Shown piece by piece: positions 16,632 through 25,109 of a DNA stretch of 64,000 nt (positions are counted from its first letter, which is position 1; every line of letters starts with the position of its first letter). The translations under genes were made by a program, and so were the position numbers. Source of the DNA: Gammaproteobacteria bacterium (GTDB taxonomy: Bacteria > Pseudomonadota > Gammaproteobacteria > Steroidobacterales > Steroidobacteraceae). Location of the stretch: contig DAHUYP010000090.1 in NCBI GenBank assembly GCA_027315105.1, positions 44,970 to 108,969 of the forward strand. Reading direction: 5' to 3'. The notes below the pieces were generated by a model. It was not told the origin of the DNA. It saw only the letters and a list, made by a program, of their open reading frames with translations, and made no database searches.

Positions 16632-17414
16632 TCACCGACCGTCGCTCGGCGGGGCAGCGCCCTTGCGCGCCATGAATGCCTGCAGGATGGCCTGTGCTTC
16701 GGCGCTCGCCAGCCGATCCGCGAACACATGGCATTCGGACTCGATCGCCGCCAGCAGCCGCCCCTGCTCCCGCATCAGCCTCTTGGTCGCCTGTACGGCC
16801 TGTGCCGGCTTGGCCGCCAGTGCGAGCGCGGCGCCGCGCGCACGCGCCGTCACCGCCGCGGCCGGCAGCGCGGCGTTGGCCAGGCCCCAAGCGGCCGCCG
16901 TGCGGCCGTCGAGCGACTCGCCCAGTGCAAACAGCGCAAACGCCCGCACGTGGCCGATCCGCAGCGGCAGCAGCAGGCTCGAGGCTGCCTCGGGCACCAA
17001 TGCCAGGTCCGCAAACGGCGCCGATAACGTCGCGTCCTCGGCAACGTACACCAGGTCACAGTGCAGCAGCAGGGTGGTGCCGATGCCGACCGCACGGCCG
17101 CGGACCGCCGCCACCAGCGGCTTGTCGAGCGCCGCGAGCGCGCGCAGGAACCGCAAGACGGCGGAGCCCGCCGGCTCCGCCTTCGAGCGCGCCATCGCCA
17201 GAAAATCGGCGATGTCATTGCCCGCACAGAAATCGCTGCCGTCGGCATCCAGCAGCACCGCCCGCACGGACGGCTCGGCGCTCGCGTGCTCGAGGGCCTC
17301 TGCCAGCGCCTGGTACATCTGGCCGGTGAGCGCGTTCTTCTTCTCCGCCCGCGCCAGCGTGAGCGACAGCAGCCCGCAGGCGGCGTCGACCCGAACGTGT
17401 TGCGAAGTCTGCAT
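16632..17414 (-). CDS. Enoyl-CoA hydratase/isomerase family protein
   Basis: 260 residues from the ATG at 17414 behind AAGAGG. The crotonase fold is clear: KKNALTGQMYQAL, the oxyanion-hole segments FCAGNDIADF and GRAVGIGTTLLLHCDLVYVAEDATLSAPF. In the second active-site region the sequence reads LVPEAASSLLLP, lacking one of the two glutamates used by true hydratases, so it may be an isomerase or another crotonase. Close to fatty-acid and PHA genes, it could feed 3-hydroxyacyl-CoA pools; this is inference. Confidence 0.85.
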   Translation of the reverse strand: MQTSQHVRVDAACGLLSLTLARAEKKNALTGQMYQALAEALEHASAEPSVRAVLLDADGSDFCAGNDIADFLAMARSKAEPAGSAVLRFLRALAALDKPLVAAVRGRAVGIGTTLLLHCDLVYVAEDATLSAPFADLALVPEAASSLLLPLRIGHVRAFALFALGESLDGRTAAAWGLANAALPAAAVTARARGAALALAAKPAQAVQATKRLMREQGRLLAAIESECHVFADRLASAEAQAILQAFMARKGAAPPSDGR

Positions 17415-17672
17415 GGCCGATCCTCTTGCCGCCTACCGCATGGCGCGCGGGCGTGCAGCCGTGCACGCCGGCCGGCGCATGCTAGCGCGTCGGCCTGCAT
17501 CGGCGCACGCGATCCTGCGGTCGGCCGGCACGGCCGTCGGACGGCGCAGCTGCCGCCGTGTATGCCGCCCGCGCCGGCCGTGCGCGCGCGGCCATTGACA
17601 CGCTCGACGGCGCGCCGCAGATTCCGGACGCGATATCCGCTCTGCCGCCCGATCCTCACGCTGGAGCACGCC

Positions 17673-18530
17673 ATGACGACCTTAGCGGGCAGGACCCTGT
17701 TCATATCGGGAGCCTCGCGCGGCATCGGGCTGGCGATCGCGCTGCGCGCCGCGCGCGACGGCGCCAACGTCGCCATCGCCGCCAAGACCAGTACCCCCCA
17801 TCCGAAGCTTCCGGGAACCATACACAGCGCGGCCGAGCTGGTCCGCCAGGCCGGCGGCCGCGCACTGGCGCTCGAATGCGACATTCGTTCCGAGCCGCAG
17901 ATCGAGGCGGCCGTCGCCAGCACGGCCGAGACCTTCGGGGGTATCGATATCTGCGTCAACAACGCGAGCGCGATCAGCCTCACGCCGACGCTGCAGACCG
18001 ACTCCAGGCGCTACGATCTGATGTACCAGATCAACGTGCGCGGCACCTTCCTGGTCTCCCGGGCCTGCGTTCCCCACCTGCGGCGCTCGAGCAACCCACA
18101 TGTGTTGACGCTGTCGCCGCCGCTGCGGCTCGATCCCGAGTGGTTCGCGCCCTACCCGGCGTATGCGCTGTCCAAATACTCCATGAGCATCTACGCGATG
18201 GCCATGGCGCATGAATTTCGTGCCGAGGGCATCGCTTTCAACACCCTGTGGCCCCGAACCATCATCGCCACGGCAGCGGTGCGCAACCTGCTCGGCGGCG
18301 AACAGGCGATCAGCCGCAGCCGCACCCCGGAAATCGTCGCCGACGCCGCCCATGCCATTCTCACCAGGAACAGCCGTGAATTCACGGGCCAGCATTGCAT
18401 CGACGAGGACGTCCTGATGGCCGGCGGTGTCACGGACTTTCGCGGCTATCGCGCCGCGCCCGGTTCCGGGCCCCTGGCTCCGGACCTGTTCGTGTCCGAG
18501 GGCCCGCGGCCGCCTGCCGTTCAGGTCTAG
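17673..18530 (+). CDS. SDR-family oxidoreductase (HSDL2-like)
   Basis: 285 residues from the ATG at 17673 with GGAG at good spacing. The SDR cofactor motif is SGASRGIG and the NNAS variant of NNAG follows. Unusually the catalytic serine position reads LTLSPPL and YxxxK is YALSK. The AAKTSTPHPKLPGTIHSAAEL segment after the second strand and the overall order match the hydroxysteroid-dehydrogenase-like-2 group, whose substrates are poorly known. It is divergent from the enoyl-CoA hydratase gene, 258 bases away. Confidence 0.82.
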   Translation: MTTLAGRTLFISGASRGIGLAIALRAARDGANVAIAAKTSTPHPKLPGTIHSAAELVRQAGGRALALECDIRSEPQIEAAVASTAETFGGIDICVNNASAISLTPTLQTDSRRYDLMYQINVRGTFLVSRACVPHLRRSSNPHVLTLSPPLRLDPEWFAPYPAYALSKYSMSIYAMAMAHEFRAEGIAFNTLWPRTIIATAAVRNLLGGEQAISRSRTPEIVADAAHAILTRNSREFTGQHCIDEDVLMAGGVTDFRGYRAAPGSGPLAPDLFVSEGPRPPAVQV

Positions 18531-18625
18531 GGACGCGGCTGCGGGCCGATGGTCCTGGGCTGCCCTGGCACTCTACAATGCCTTCCCTGCGGCCAACCCT
18601 GGCGGCCTTCAGTGGCGGGTGAGTC

Positions 18626-20263
18626 ATGACGCAATTCAACTGGCATAACCCCTACGCGACCACCCGCCTGCCCGTGTTCGCCCGCAACGTGGTCGCGACT
18701 TCACATCCGCAGGCGGCGCAGGCCGGATTGCGCATGCTCTGGAAGGGAGGCAATGCCGTCGACGCTGCGATCGCCGCGGCCGCCGTGCTGACGGTGGTCG
18801 AACCGGTATCGTGCGGTCTCGGCGGTGACGCGTTTGCGCTCGTCTGGGACGGCTCGCAGCTGCACGGACTCAATGCCTCCGGCACCGCGCCGGCGGCGTG
18901 GGATTGCGAATACTTCAGGCGAAAATACGGCACCGCAGGCGCGCTCGCGCGCCAGCCGCAGCGCGGATGGGATACGGTGACGGTGCCCGGGGTGATCGCC
19001 GGCTGGGAAGCGCTGCACCGCCGGTTCGGTACCCTGCCGCTCGGCGATCTGCTCGAGCCGGCGATCGACATCGCCGAGCGCGGCCATGCGGTGGCGATGA
19101 TCGTGGCGCAAAAATGGGCGGCCGCGGTGCCGGAACTGCACGACCAGCCCGGCTTCGCCGAGGTGTTCATGCCGCGCGGCCGCGCGCCGCGCGTCAGCGA
19201 GCCGGTACGCTTCCCTGACCTCGCTCGCACGCTGCGCGCGCTCGCCGGCAAGGGGCCGCGCGACTTCTATGAGGGGGAGATTGCCGAGAAGATCGCGGCG
19301 TCGGCGCGCCTGGGCGGCGCCGCGCTGACGCTCGAGGACCTGCGCGGCTATCGCGCCGACTGGGTCGAGCCGATCTCCAAGGCCTATCGCGGCTACACCG
19401 TGCACGAGATCCCGCCGAACGGCCAGGGCATCGGGGCGCTGATCGCGCTGGGTATCCTCGAGCAGCTGGAGCTGGGGGCGCTGCCGCTCGACAAGGCTGA
19501 ATCTCAGCATCTGCAGATCGAAGCCATGAAGCTCGCCTTCGCCGACGTCTACCGCTATGTCGCGGATCCGCGCTCGATGGAGGTGACGCCGGCGCAGATG
19601 CTCGATGACGCCTATCTGAAGTCGCGGGCGCGGCTGGTCCACCGCAGCCGCGCGACACACTTCGATTACGGCCTGCCGGCGAGCGGCGGCACCATCTACC
19701 TGAGCGCCGCCGATCAGAGCGGCCTGATGGTCAGCTTCATCCAGTCGAACTACATGGGCTTCGGCTCGGGGGTGGTCGTGGCCGACAGCGGCATTTCGCT
19801 GCAGAATCGCGGCTTCGGCTTTTCGATGGACCCTCGCTCCCCGAACGTGGTCGCGGGGCGCAAGCGGCCGTTCCACACGATCATCCCGGCATTTCTGACC
19901 CGCTGCATCGACGGGCACGCCAAGGCGGTGATGAGCTTCGGGGTCATGGGCGGCGACATGCAGCCGCAGGGGCACCTGCAGTCGCTGGTGCGCATGCTCG
20001 ACTACGCTCAGCAGCCGCAAGCCGCCTGCGATGCGCCGCGCTGGAAGATCAACCGCGACTTCACGCTCGACGTCGAGCCGGGGTTCGATGCCGGCACCCT
20101 GGCGGACCTGGAATCGTACGGACACAAGATCAAATCGATCGACGACTCGTACATGGATTTCGGCTCCGGCCAGTACGTGTGGCGGCTCGACCACGACGAC
20201 CTCGAACGCGGCTACGTCGCCGCCAGCGACAGCCGGCGCGATGGGCTTGCCGCGGGCTATTAG
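18626..20263 (+). CDS. ggt: Gamma-glutamyltransferase family protein, apparently cytoplasmic
   Basis: 545 residues. The large-subunit start ATSHPQAAQAGLRMLWKGGNAVDAAIA and the catalytic threonine in SGGTIYLS (T356, expected N-terminus of the small subunit after self-cleavage) identify an Ntn-hydrolase of the GGT family. Such enzymes transfer or hydrolyse gamma-glutamyl groups of glutathione and analogues. There is no signal peptide, unlike E. coli Ggt, so it belongs to the cytoplasmic YwrD-like branch. The start at 18626 has only a weak GTGAG-type site. Confidence 0.87.
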   Translation: MTQFNWHNPYATTRLPVFARNVVATSHPQAAQAGLRMLWKGGNAVDAAIAAAAVLTVVEPVSCGLGGDAFALVWDGSQLHGLNASGTAPAAWDCEYFRRKYGTAGALARQPQRGWDTVTVPGVIAGWEALHRRFGTLPLGDLLEPAIDIAERGHAVAMIVAQKWAAAVPELHDQPGFAEVFMPRGRAPRVSEPVRFPDLARTLRALAGKGPRDFYEGEIAEKIAASARLGGAALTLEDLRGYRADWVEPISKAYRGYTVHEIPPNGQGIGALIALGILEQLELGALPLDKAESQHLQIEAMKLAFADVYRYVADPRSMEVTPAQMLDDAYLKSRARLVHRSRATHFDYGLPASGGTIYLSAADQSGLMVSFIQSNYMGFGSGVVVADSGISLQNRGFGFSMDPRSPNVVAGRKRPFHTIIPAFLTRCIDGHAKAVMSFGVMGGDMQPQGHLQSLVRMLDYAQQPQAACDAPRWKINRDFTLDVEPGFDAGTLADLESYGHKIKSIDDSYMDFGSGQYVWRLDHDDLERGYVAASDSRRDGLAAGY

Positions 20264-20365
20264 CGCCGTTCGGCCGGCAGGCGCTGCAGCGCGCCGCCGG
20301 CTCGCAACTGCGCCGCCATCGCAGCGTCACGCGGCTTCAGGCGGCCCGTTCGAGGTCCATGGATC

Positions 20366-21196
20366 GTGAAGATCTACTCCTGGAACGTCAACGGCATCCG
20401 TGCCGTCATCAAGAAGGATCGCCTGCATCCGTTCCTGAAGCAGCACGATCCGGACGTCCTGTGCCTGCAGGAGACCAAGGCCGAGCGCGGCCAGGTCGAA
20501 ATCGACCTGCCGAATTACCACGAGTACTGGAATTCCGCCGTCCGGAAGGGCTATTCGGGCACGGCGATCTTCTCGAAGCAGGCGCCGATCTCGCTCGTCA
20601 ACGGCTTTCCGCAGAGCTTTTCCAGGCGCTTCGAATTCGCCGATGAGCTGCAGCGTGACAGCGCCGACGAGGGCCGCCTGATCACGGCCGAGTTCCCGTC
20701 GTTCTACGTGGTGACCGTCTACACTCCGAACGCGAAGGACGACCTCAGTCGCCTGCCGTTGCGGTACCGGCATTGGGATCCGGCATTCCTCGCCTATTGC
20801 CTGCTGCTCGAGCGCAAGAAGCCCGTCATCTTCTGCGGCGACCTGAACGTCGCCCACACGGAGCTCGATCTGGCCAATCCGAAGCCCAATCGCGGCAAGA
20901 AGGGATTCACCGACGAGGAGCGCAGCGGCTTCCAGAAGCTGATCGACGCCGGTTTCATCGATACGCTGCGCCTGTTCAAGCACGGCAACGGGCACTACAC
21001 CTGGTGGAGCCATTTCGCGAACTCGCGCGCGCGCAACGTCGGATGGAGAATCGACTACATATTGGTATCCCCCAAGCTGCGAGCTGCGGTCAAGGCGGCC
21101 GACATTCACGCCGACGTGCTCGGCAGCGATCATTGCCCGGTCAGCATCACACTGGATTGGCGCGGCCCGGCGCAGGCCCATGGCCCGCGGGATTGA
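20366..21196 (+). CDS. xthA: Exodeoxyribonuclease III
   Basis: 276 residues from a GTG at 20366 that decodes to the conserved KIYSWNVNGIRA start. The endonuclease/exonuclease/phosphatase fold motifs are present: LCLQETKAE (metal-binding Glu), GYSGTAIFS, FCGDLNVAH, WRIDYILVS and GSDHCPV (catalytic Asp-His). XthA repairs abasic sites and removes 3'-blocking groups. The internal NPKPNRGKKGFTDEER segment fits the subgroup. It converges with nothing and precedes the FmdB-like gene by 54 bases. Confidence 0.93.
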   Translation: MKIYSWNVNGIRAVIKKDRLHPFLKQHDPDVLCLQETKAERGQVEIDLPNYHEYWNSAVRKGYSGTAIFSKQAPISLVNGFPQSFSRRFEFADELQRDSADEGRLITAEFPSFYVVTVYTPNAKDDLSRLPLRYRHWDPAFLAYCLLLERKKPVIFCGDLNVAHTELDLANPKPNRGKKGFTDEERSGFQKLIDAGFIDTLRLFKHGNGHYTWWSHFANSRARNVGWRIDYILVSPKLRAAVKAADIHADVLGSDHCPVSITLDWRGPAQAHGPRD

Positions 21197-21250
21197 TCCG
21201 GATCGACCGTTCGCTTATTTTCGTGCCCATATCGAACAGGAATGCAGCCC

Positions 21251-21508
21251 ATGCCCAATTACGAGTATCTGTGTGAAGCCAACGGCCGCGTGGTGGAAGT
21301 GCGCCACAAGATGAATGAGAAGCTGAGCAGCTGGGGCGAGCTGTGCGAGCGGGCCGAGCTCTCCCCTGGCCCGACCGACCCGAAAGCGCCCGTGCGCAAG
21401 CTCATTTCCGCGGGATTCGTCGGCACCGGCGCGGCCAATGAGCCGGCGTGTGAGGCGCCCGGATGCGGCAGCGGAGCGTGCGGCGGCGGCATGTGCGCGA
21501 TGCAATAG
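21251..21508 (+). CDS. FmdB-like zinc-ribbon protein
   Basis: 85 residues from the ATG at 21251 (MPNYEYLCEANG); CAGGA lies nine bases upstream, whereas an ATG at 21242 would sit on it. The opening resembles FmdB-type putative regulatory proteins, but the zinc ribbon is degenerate: single cysteines at YLCEA and ELCERA replace two CxxC pairs. The C-terminus is Gly/Cys-rich (CEAPGCGSGACGGGMC), which could bind metal in another way. Function unknown. Confidence 0.65.
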   Translation: MPNYEYLCEANGRVVEVRHKMNEKLSSWGELCERAELSPGPTDPKAPVRKLISAGFVGTGAANEPACEAPGCGSGACGGGMCAMQ

Positions 21509-21595
21509 GCATGCGCGCGCCCGGGGCGCAGGTCACGCACCCGGCCACGCCGCGACCGGCTGTGGTGGCGGCCAGGTGCCTCGAGCGCAGGACCC

Positions 21596-22687
21596 TCAGA
21601 GCCCGAACGTCAGGTTGATGCCGGCGTAGCGATCGATCGTCGGCTGGGTCTCGAACTGCCTGCTTCGCCATACCCAGGCGGCGTCCAGCCTGAAATCATT
21701 GGCCCAGAAGATCGAGAATCCGGCCGTCAGGTCGCCCACGAACGGCAGCTTGTCGACGCTCGGCGAGGCGCGCCAGGTATTGCCGTCGAGGAACAGGTCC
21801 CGCCCCATGGCACGGCCCTGGACGCCCGCGTACAGGTACCATCCCAGCGAGCCGTCGAGTTGACCGGGATCGAACCAGGTGGTTCCGGACAGCGCCGGCC
21901 GCATCCGGGGCGCGCCGTAATCGGCGTTCAGGTTCCGGCCCCAGCGCACCAGCGCGCTGGCCTCGGCATAGGTGTAGACGTTGCCCAGGCTGGCGCCGAG
22001 CTCGGGAATGGCGTCGAAGCCGACGGACGATGCAGTCGGCAGCGCGATGCGCCACTTGCGCTCGTAGGAGACGACGACGCCCGGCTCGTTCTTGAGCTGC
22101 TCGGCCCAGGCGCGAGGGTTGACCTGGCCCGACAGGCCGTGGAACGCGTCCTGGGTTTGGGCGGCCAGGGCGGCAGGACCGACCACGCCGAGCTGCAGCT
22201 CGAGGTGGGCCAGCTGCCGGTGATCGCTCTCCTGGAACAATCCGAAGCCGCCGTAGAGCCAGCCGGCATAGGGGCGGTCCGTGGGATCGGGCGGGAAGCG
22301 CGAGAGGTTCACGGGCGTGAACATCTGTTGCCCGAGAGAGAGCCCGAAGCGCCTGAGGTCGGCGCCCTCGGGGTCCACCGGCAGCAGCGACGGCAGCGAC
22401 GCCGCGCGATCGGGGCTGATCAGGCCCGACAGGTAATCCACCTCGAGGCCCTGCGTGTACCAGCGATCGGTGGGCGGGACGGCGAAGGCGTCGTTTTCCT
22501 CGATCACGGAAATTCGGCCGGCCTGCGCGGCCGGCGCGTCCGCGGGCTGCTCGGATTGGGCGCCGGGGATGGGCGCGGCCGCATCGGCCGCGAACGCGCT
22601 GCTGCAGTTCAGGCCCAGGCCCAGGCCCAGGCCCAGCCCCGGTCCCACGCCCAGGATGGCGCGCAAAAGGATTCGATTCACTGCCAT
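21596..22687 (-). CDS. lpxR: LpxR-type lipid A deacylase (DUF2219 family)
   Basis: 363 residues with a signal peptide whose core is a run of Gly-Leu dipeptides (GPGLGLGLGLGLNCSSAFAA). The mature start ISVIEENDAFAVPPTDRWYTQGLEVDY carries the family ENDxF...D..YTxG signature of LpxR, the outer-membrane enzyme that removes the 3'-acyloxyacyl chains of lipid A. The RPYAGWLYGGFGLF segment and barrel-like C-terminus ending in LTFGL also match. It lies back to back with an unknown barrel gene and near a PagL-like gene. Confidence 0.85.
   Translation of the reverse strand: MAVNRILLRAILGVGPGLGLGLGLGLNCSSAFAADAAAPIPGAQSEQPADAPAAQAGRISVIEENDAFAVPPTDRWYTQGLEVDYLSGLISPDRAASLPSLLPVDPEGADLRRFGLSLGQQMFTPVNLSRFPPDPTDRPYAGWLYGGFGLFQESDHRQLAHLELQLGVVGPAALAAQTQDAFHGLSGQVNPRAWAEQLKNEPGVVVSYERKWRIALPTASSVGFDAIPELGASLGNVYTYAEASALVRWGRNLNADYGAPRMRPALSGTTWFDPGQLDGSLGWYLYAGVQGRAMGRDLFLDGNTWRASPSVDKLPFVGDLTAGFSIFWANDFRLDAAWVWRSRQFETQPTIDRYAGINLTFGL
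22611..22634 (+). repeat. Hexanucleotide repeat in the LpxR signal peptide
   Basis: Four tandem AGGCCC units (GGGCCT on the coding strand), continuing imperfectly to about 22645, encode the Gly-Leu run in the signal peptide core. Copy-number change would alter the hydrophobic length in two-residue steps and so could affect export. Confidence 0.8.
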
Positions 22688-22888
22688 GGATGGAGCGCGG
22701 ACCCGCCGACCGGATCCTTCCCCTCGTGGTTGCCGGCGACTTCGCTTGCCAGGAAATTCGAGCTTAGCGAAAATCCGATTGGTCGTGGCGCGCTGGGACC
22801 TGTCGGCAGCGCACTGCTCTTAAGTGAATTAAACCAATTGCAGGGGCAATGATGCCATCATTGCCTGTCCACGGCGCCAGGACGGTGC

Positions 22889-24295
22889 ATGCAGAAAACG
22901 AACATCGTGGTCGCGGCGTTTATCACGGGCTGGGGATCGCTGGTGGGTGGCGGTGCGCTGGCGCAGGAGCCTTTGAAGCCATGGCGGCCCGCAATCGCGC
23001 CGGATGCGATCGGTTCCGCAAGCGGCACCGACTCGTCTGTCCCCTGTCGCACGATTGCATGGAACCACGAGTGGCTCGAGGACGCCGCAAGCGTGCCGGA
23101 TCCCGGCGACGCTTTCATGGCGCTCGCCTCCTGCCGGGCCGAGACCGCACGCTCGTGGCGCCTGTCGGACGAGGATCCGCCGGCACCGGGCACGCCGGCG
23201 CAATCCCCCGCTGCCACCCCTGCACCCGCACCCGCCGCAGCACCGGCCGCGGCACCGGCCGCGGCACCGGCCGCCCGAGCGGCGCCGGCGTCGGCCGACG
23301 CGCCCAGCATTCAGTATCTGATGGGCGGAAAAGGCGGCATTCCGGGTGGATCGTACGCCTTGAAGCGCAAGGCGGCCGCCTATCAGGAGACGTACCTGCA
23401 GCCGAATGTGCTCGGCCCGCTCGGCCTGGAGATCAGCTATCTGAACGAGGGCCATCTCACCACGACCTGGCCCTGGTATTGGCCGGTCAACCTGCCGCTG
23501 CACTATCGAGACAGCTATGCGGTCCAGCTCGATGCCTGGTCACCGTCGCTCGCGCGCTGTCGGCTCGGCGCCGCGCTCGGCCCGGAAGCGTATTTCGACA
23601 CCACCACCAGCGGCTATCGAACCCACTACGAGGACCGGCACGGCATGGGTCTGCGCACCAATCTGTCCGGGCAGTGCTATCTGCTGTCGACGCTGGCGAT
23701 CACGGTGCTGGCCGGCCGCTCGTTCGATGCCGCCAGCTACGACTCGAACGTGCTGATGGTCGGCCTCACCTTCACGCCGGGCAACAGCGCCGCGCCGGCA
23801 GCCGGGAGCAGCGCGATCCACGGCTACGTGGACCTGGTCGCGGGCATGACCCAGATCGATTCCTTCCGGGTCGAGCACGAGCATGGGATTGCCGAGTGGC
23901 TCACCTACGGATACCCGTTGAGCCGCCTGTTTGCACTGGAGCTCTCCGCCTTGAACGAGGGCATCTCGGGTACCATGCAGCGCCGGGAGGCGGCGGCGCA
24001 GCTGATGGTCTCGCACACCTTCGGCGCCCCATGGCTGCGGCTGTTCGCCGGCGTGGGTCCCGAGCTGGCGCGAACCAACGAACAGGTCAACGGTGCCTGT
24101 GACAGCTACGCGCCGGATTGCGACAAGACCACGCTGCACATCTATACGCAGATGAACCTGCTGTTCACCTACGGCGTCCGGGCGTCCATCGGCCGCACGC
24201 TCTCGCTGCTGCTGAAGATGGGTCGCGTGCAGTCGGCCTCCGGCCGGACGGACACCGATATGGTGATGATGGGGGTCGGCGTTGATCTGCACTGA
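22889..24295 (+). CDS. Exported protein with Pro/Ala linker and predicted outer-membrane barrel, unknown family
   Basis: 468 residues. A signal peptide (MQKTNIVVAAFITGWGS...ALAQ) is followed by a globular segment with a cysteine pair (VPCRTIAW, ASCRAET), a Pro/Ala-rich linker (about residues 98-135, from a near 12-base DNA repeat), and a C-terminal half of alternating strands such as YRTHYEDRHGMGLRTNLSGQ and TYGVRASIGRTLSLLLKMG ending in VGVDLH. The pattern suggests an eight- to twelve-stranded barrel. I do not recognise the family. It is divergent from lpxR and 111 bases ahead of a PagL-like gene. Confidence 0.7.
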   Translation: MQKTNIVVAAFITGWGSLVGGGALAQEPLKPWRPAIAPDAIGSASGTDSSVPCRTIAWNHEWLEDAASVPDPGDAFMALASCRAETARSWRLSDEDPPAPGTPAQSPAATPAPAPAAAPAAAPAAAPAARAAPASADAPSIQYLMGGKGGIPGGSYALKRKAAAYQETYLQPNVLGPLGLEISYLNEGHLTTTWPWYWPVNLPLHYRDSYAVQLDAWSPSLARCRLGAALGPEAYFDTTTSGYRTHYEDRHGMGLRTNLSGQCYLLSTLAITVLAGRSFDAASYDSNVLMVGLTFTPGNSAAPAAGSSAIHGYVDLVAGMTQIDSFRVEHEHGIAEWLTYGYPLSRLFALELSALNEGISGTMQRREAAAQLMVSHTFGAPWLRLFAGVGPELARTNEQVNGACDSYAPDCDKTTLHIYTQMNLLFTYGVRASIGRTLSLLLKMGRVQSASGRTDTDMVMMGVGVDLH

Positions 24296-24406
24296 TCCCC
24301 GCTGTCCGAGCATGGGCCCGAATCGGCGCGCCTCACCGTGCGCCTCGCCGCATTCGCCGCGCCGCACACCCCAATCGCATTTCCGATGCATCGACGAGTT
24401 CCCCAC

Positions 24407-25075
24407 ATGACGCAATCACCGAGCGCACACCCCACCCGGAACGAAAGCCACCTCACCCCGGAACGCGCCCGGGCGCGCGGCATCGGCGCCGCGCGCTGGC
24501 TGCCGTGGCCGGCGTTCCTCGCCGCGGGCCTTGCGCTCGCGGCCGACCCGGCATCGGCGCCCTCCGACACCTACGACCTGAGCCGCATGGAGGTGCGCGC
24601 CGGCTACCTGGTCGGCATTTCATTTCCGTGGGATTCGATCCGATCGTTTCCGGAGCACGGCACCGGCAATCTCAATGCCGAGTTCGTGCTGCCGAAGTTC
24701 TGGCATTCGTCGGTGGTGCCCGATTTCCTGCTGCCGCGCCTGCATGCCGGCGTGATGGCGAACCTGGACGGACGCACCAGCTATGCCTATGGCGGCGTGC
24801 TCTGGACGCTGGACATCACGCGCCGCACCTTCGGCGAGATCTTCTTCGGCGGCCTGGTGCACAACGGGCAGCTCGATGGCACCGATCCGCGGCTCGCCCG
24901 CCTCGGCTGCCGTGAGCTCTACCAGGTCGGAGGCAACTGGGGATACCGCTTCGATCAGCATACGAGCGTGATGCTGACATTCGATCATGGCTCGAACGGT
25001 GAGCCGCTGCTCTCGGGCTGCGGCATCAACGAGGGCATCGACGTGCTGGGGCTGCGCATGGCCTACAGCTTCTAG
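24407..25075 (+). CDS. pagL: PagL-type acyloxyacyl hydrolase / lipid A 3-O-deacylase
   Basis: About 222 residues from the ATG at 24407; earlier in-frame starts at 24338 (GTG) and 24386 exist and the choice is not firm. After a long basic N-terminus and hydrophobic export segment comes a small beta-barrel. Its C-terminus has the PagL active-site pattern: the HxSN-type motif FDHGSNG with catalytic His and Ser, then INEGIDVLGLRMAYSF with the glutamate and terminal Phe. PagL removes the 3-O acyl chain of lipid A in the outer membrane. Weak overall similarity means the acyloxyacyl hydrolase family call is safer than the exact specificity. Confidence 0.75.
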   Translation: MTQSPSAHPTRNESHLTPERARARGIGAARWLPWPAFLAAGLALAADPASAPSDTYDLSRMEVRAGYLVGISFPWDSIRSFPEHGTGNLNAEFVLPKFWHSSVVPDFLLPRLHAGVMANLDGRTSYAYGGVLWTLDITRRTFGEIFFGGLVHNGQLDGTDPRLARLGCRELYQVGGNWGYRFDQHTSVMLTFDHGSNGEPLLSGCGINEGIDVLGLRMAYSF

Positions 25076-25109
25076 CACGCCGCCGCGGCGCCGGCGGCGC
25101 CGGCCGCGC

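Noticed and set aside
18701..20194. 497-codon open frame opposite the gamma-glutamyltransferase gene
   Set aside because: Composition of a shadow frame; the plus strand encodes a complete recognised enzyme.
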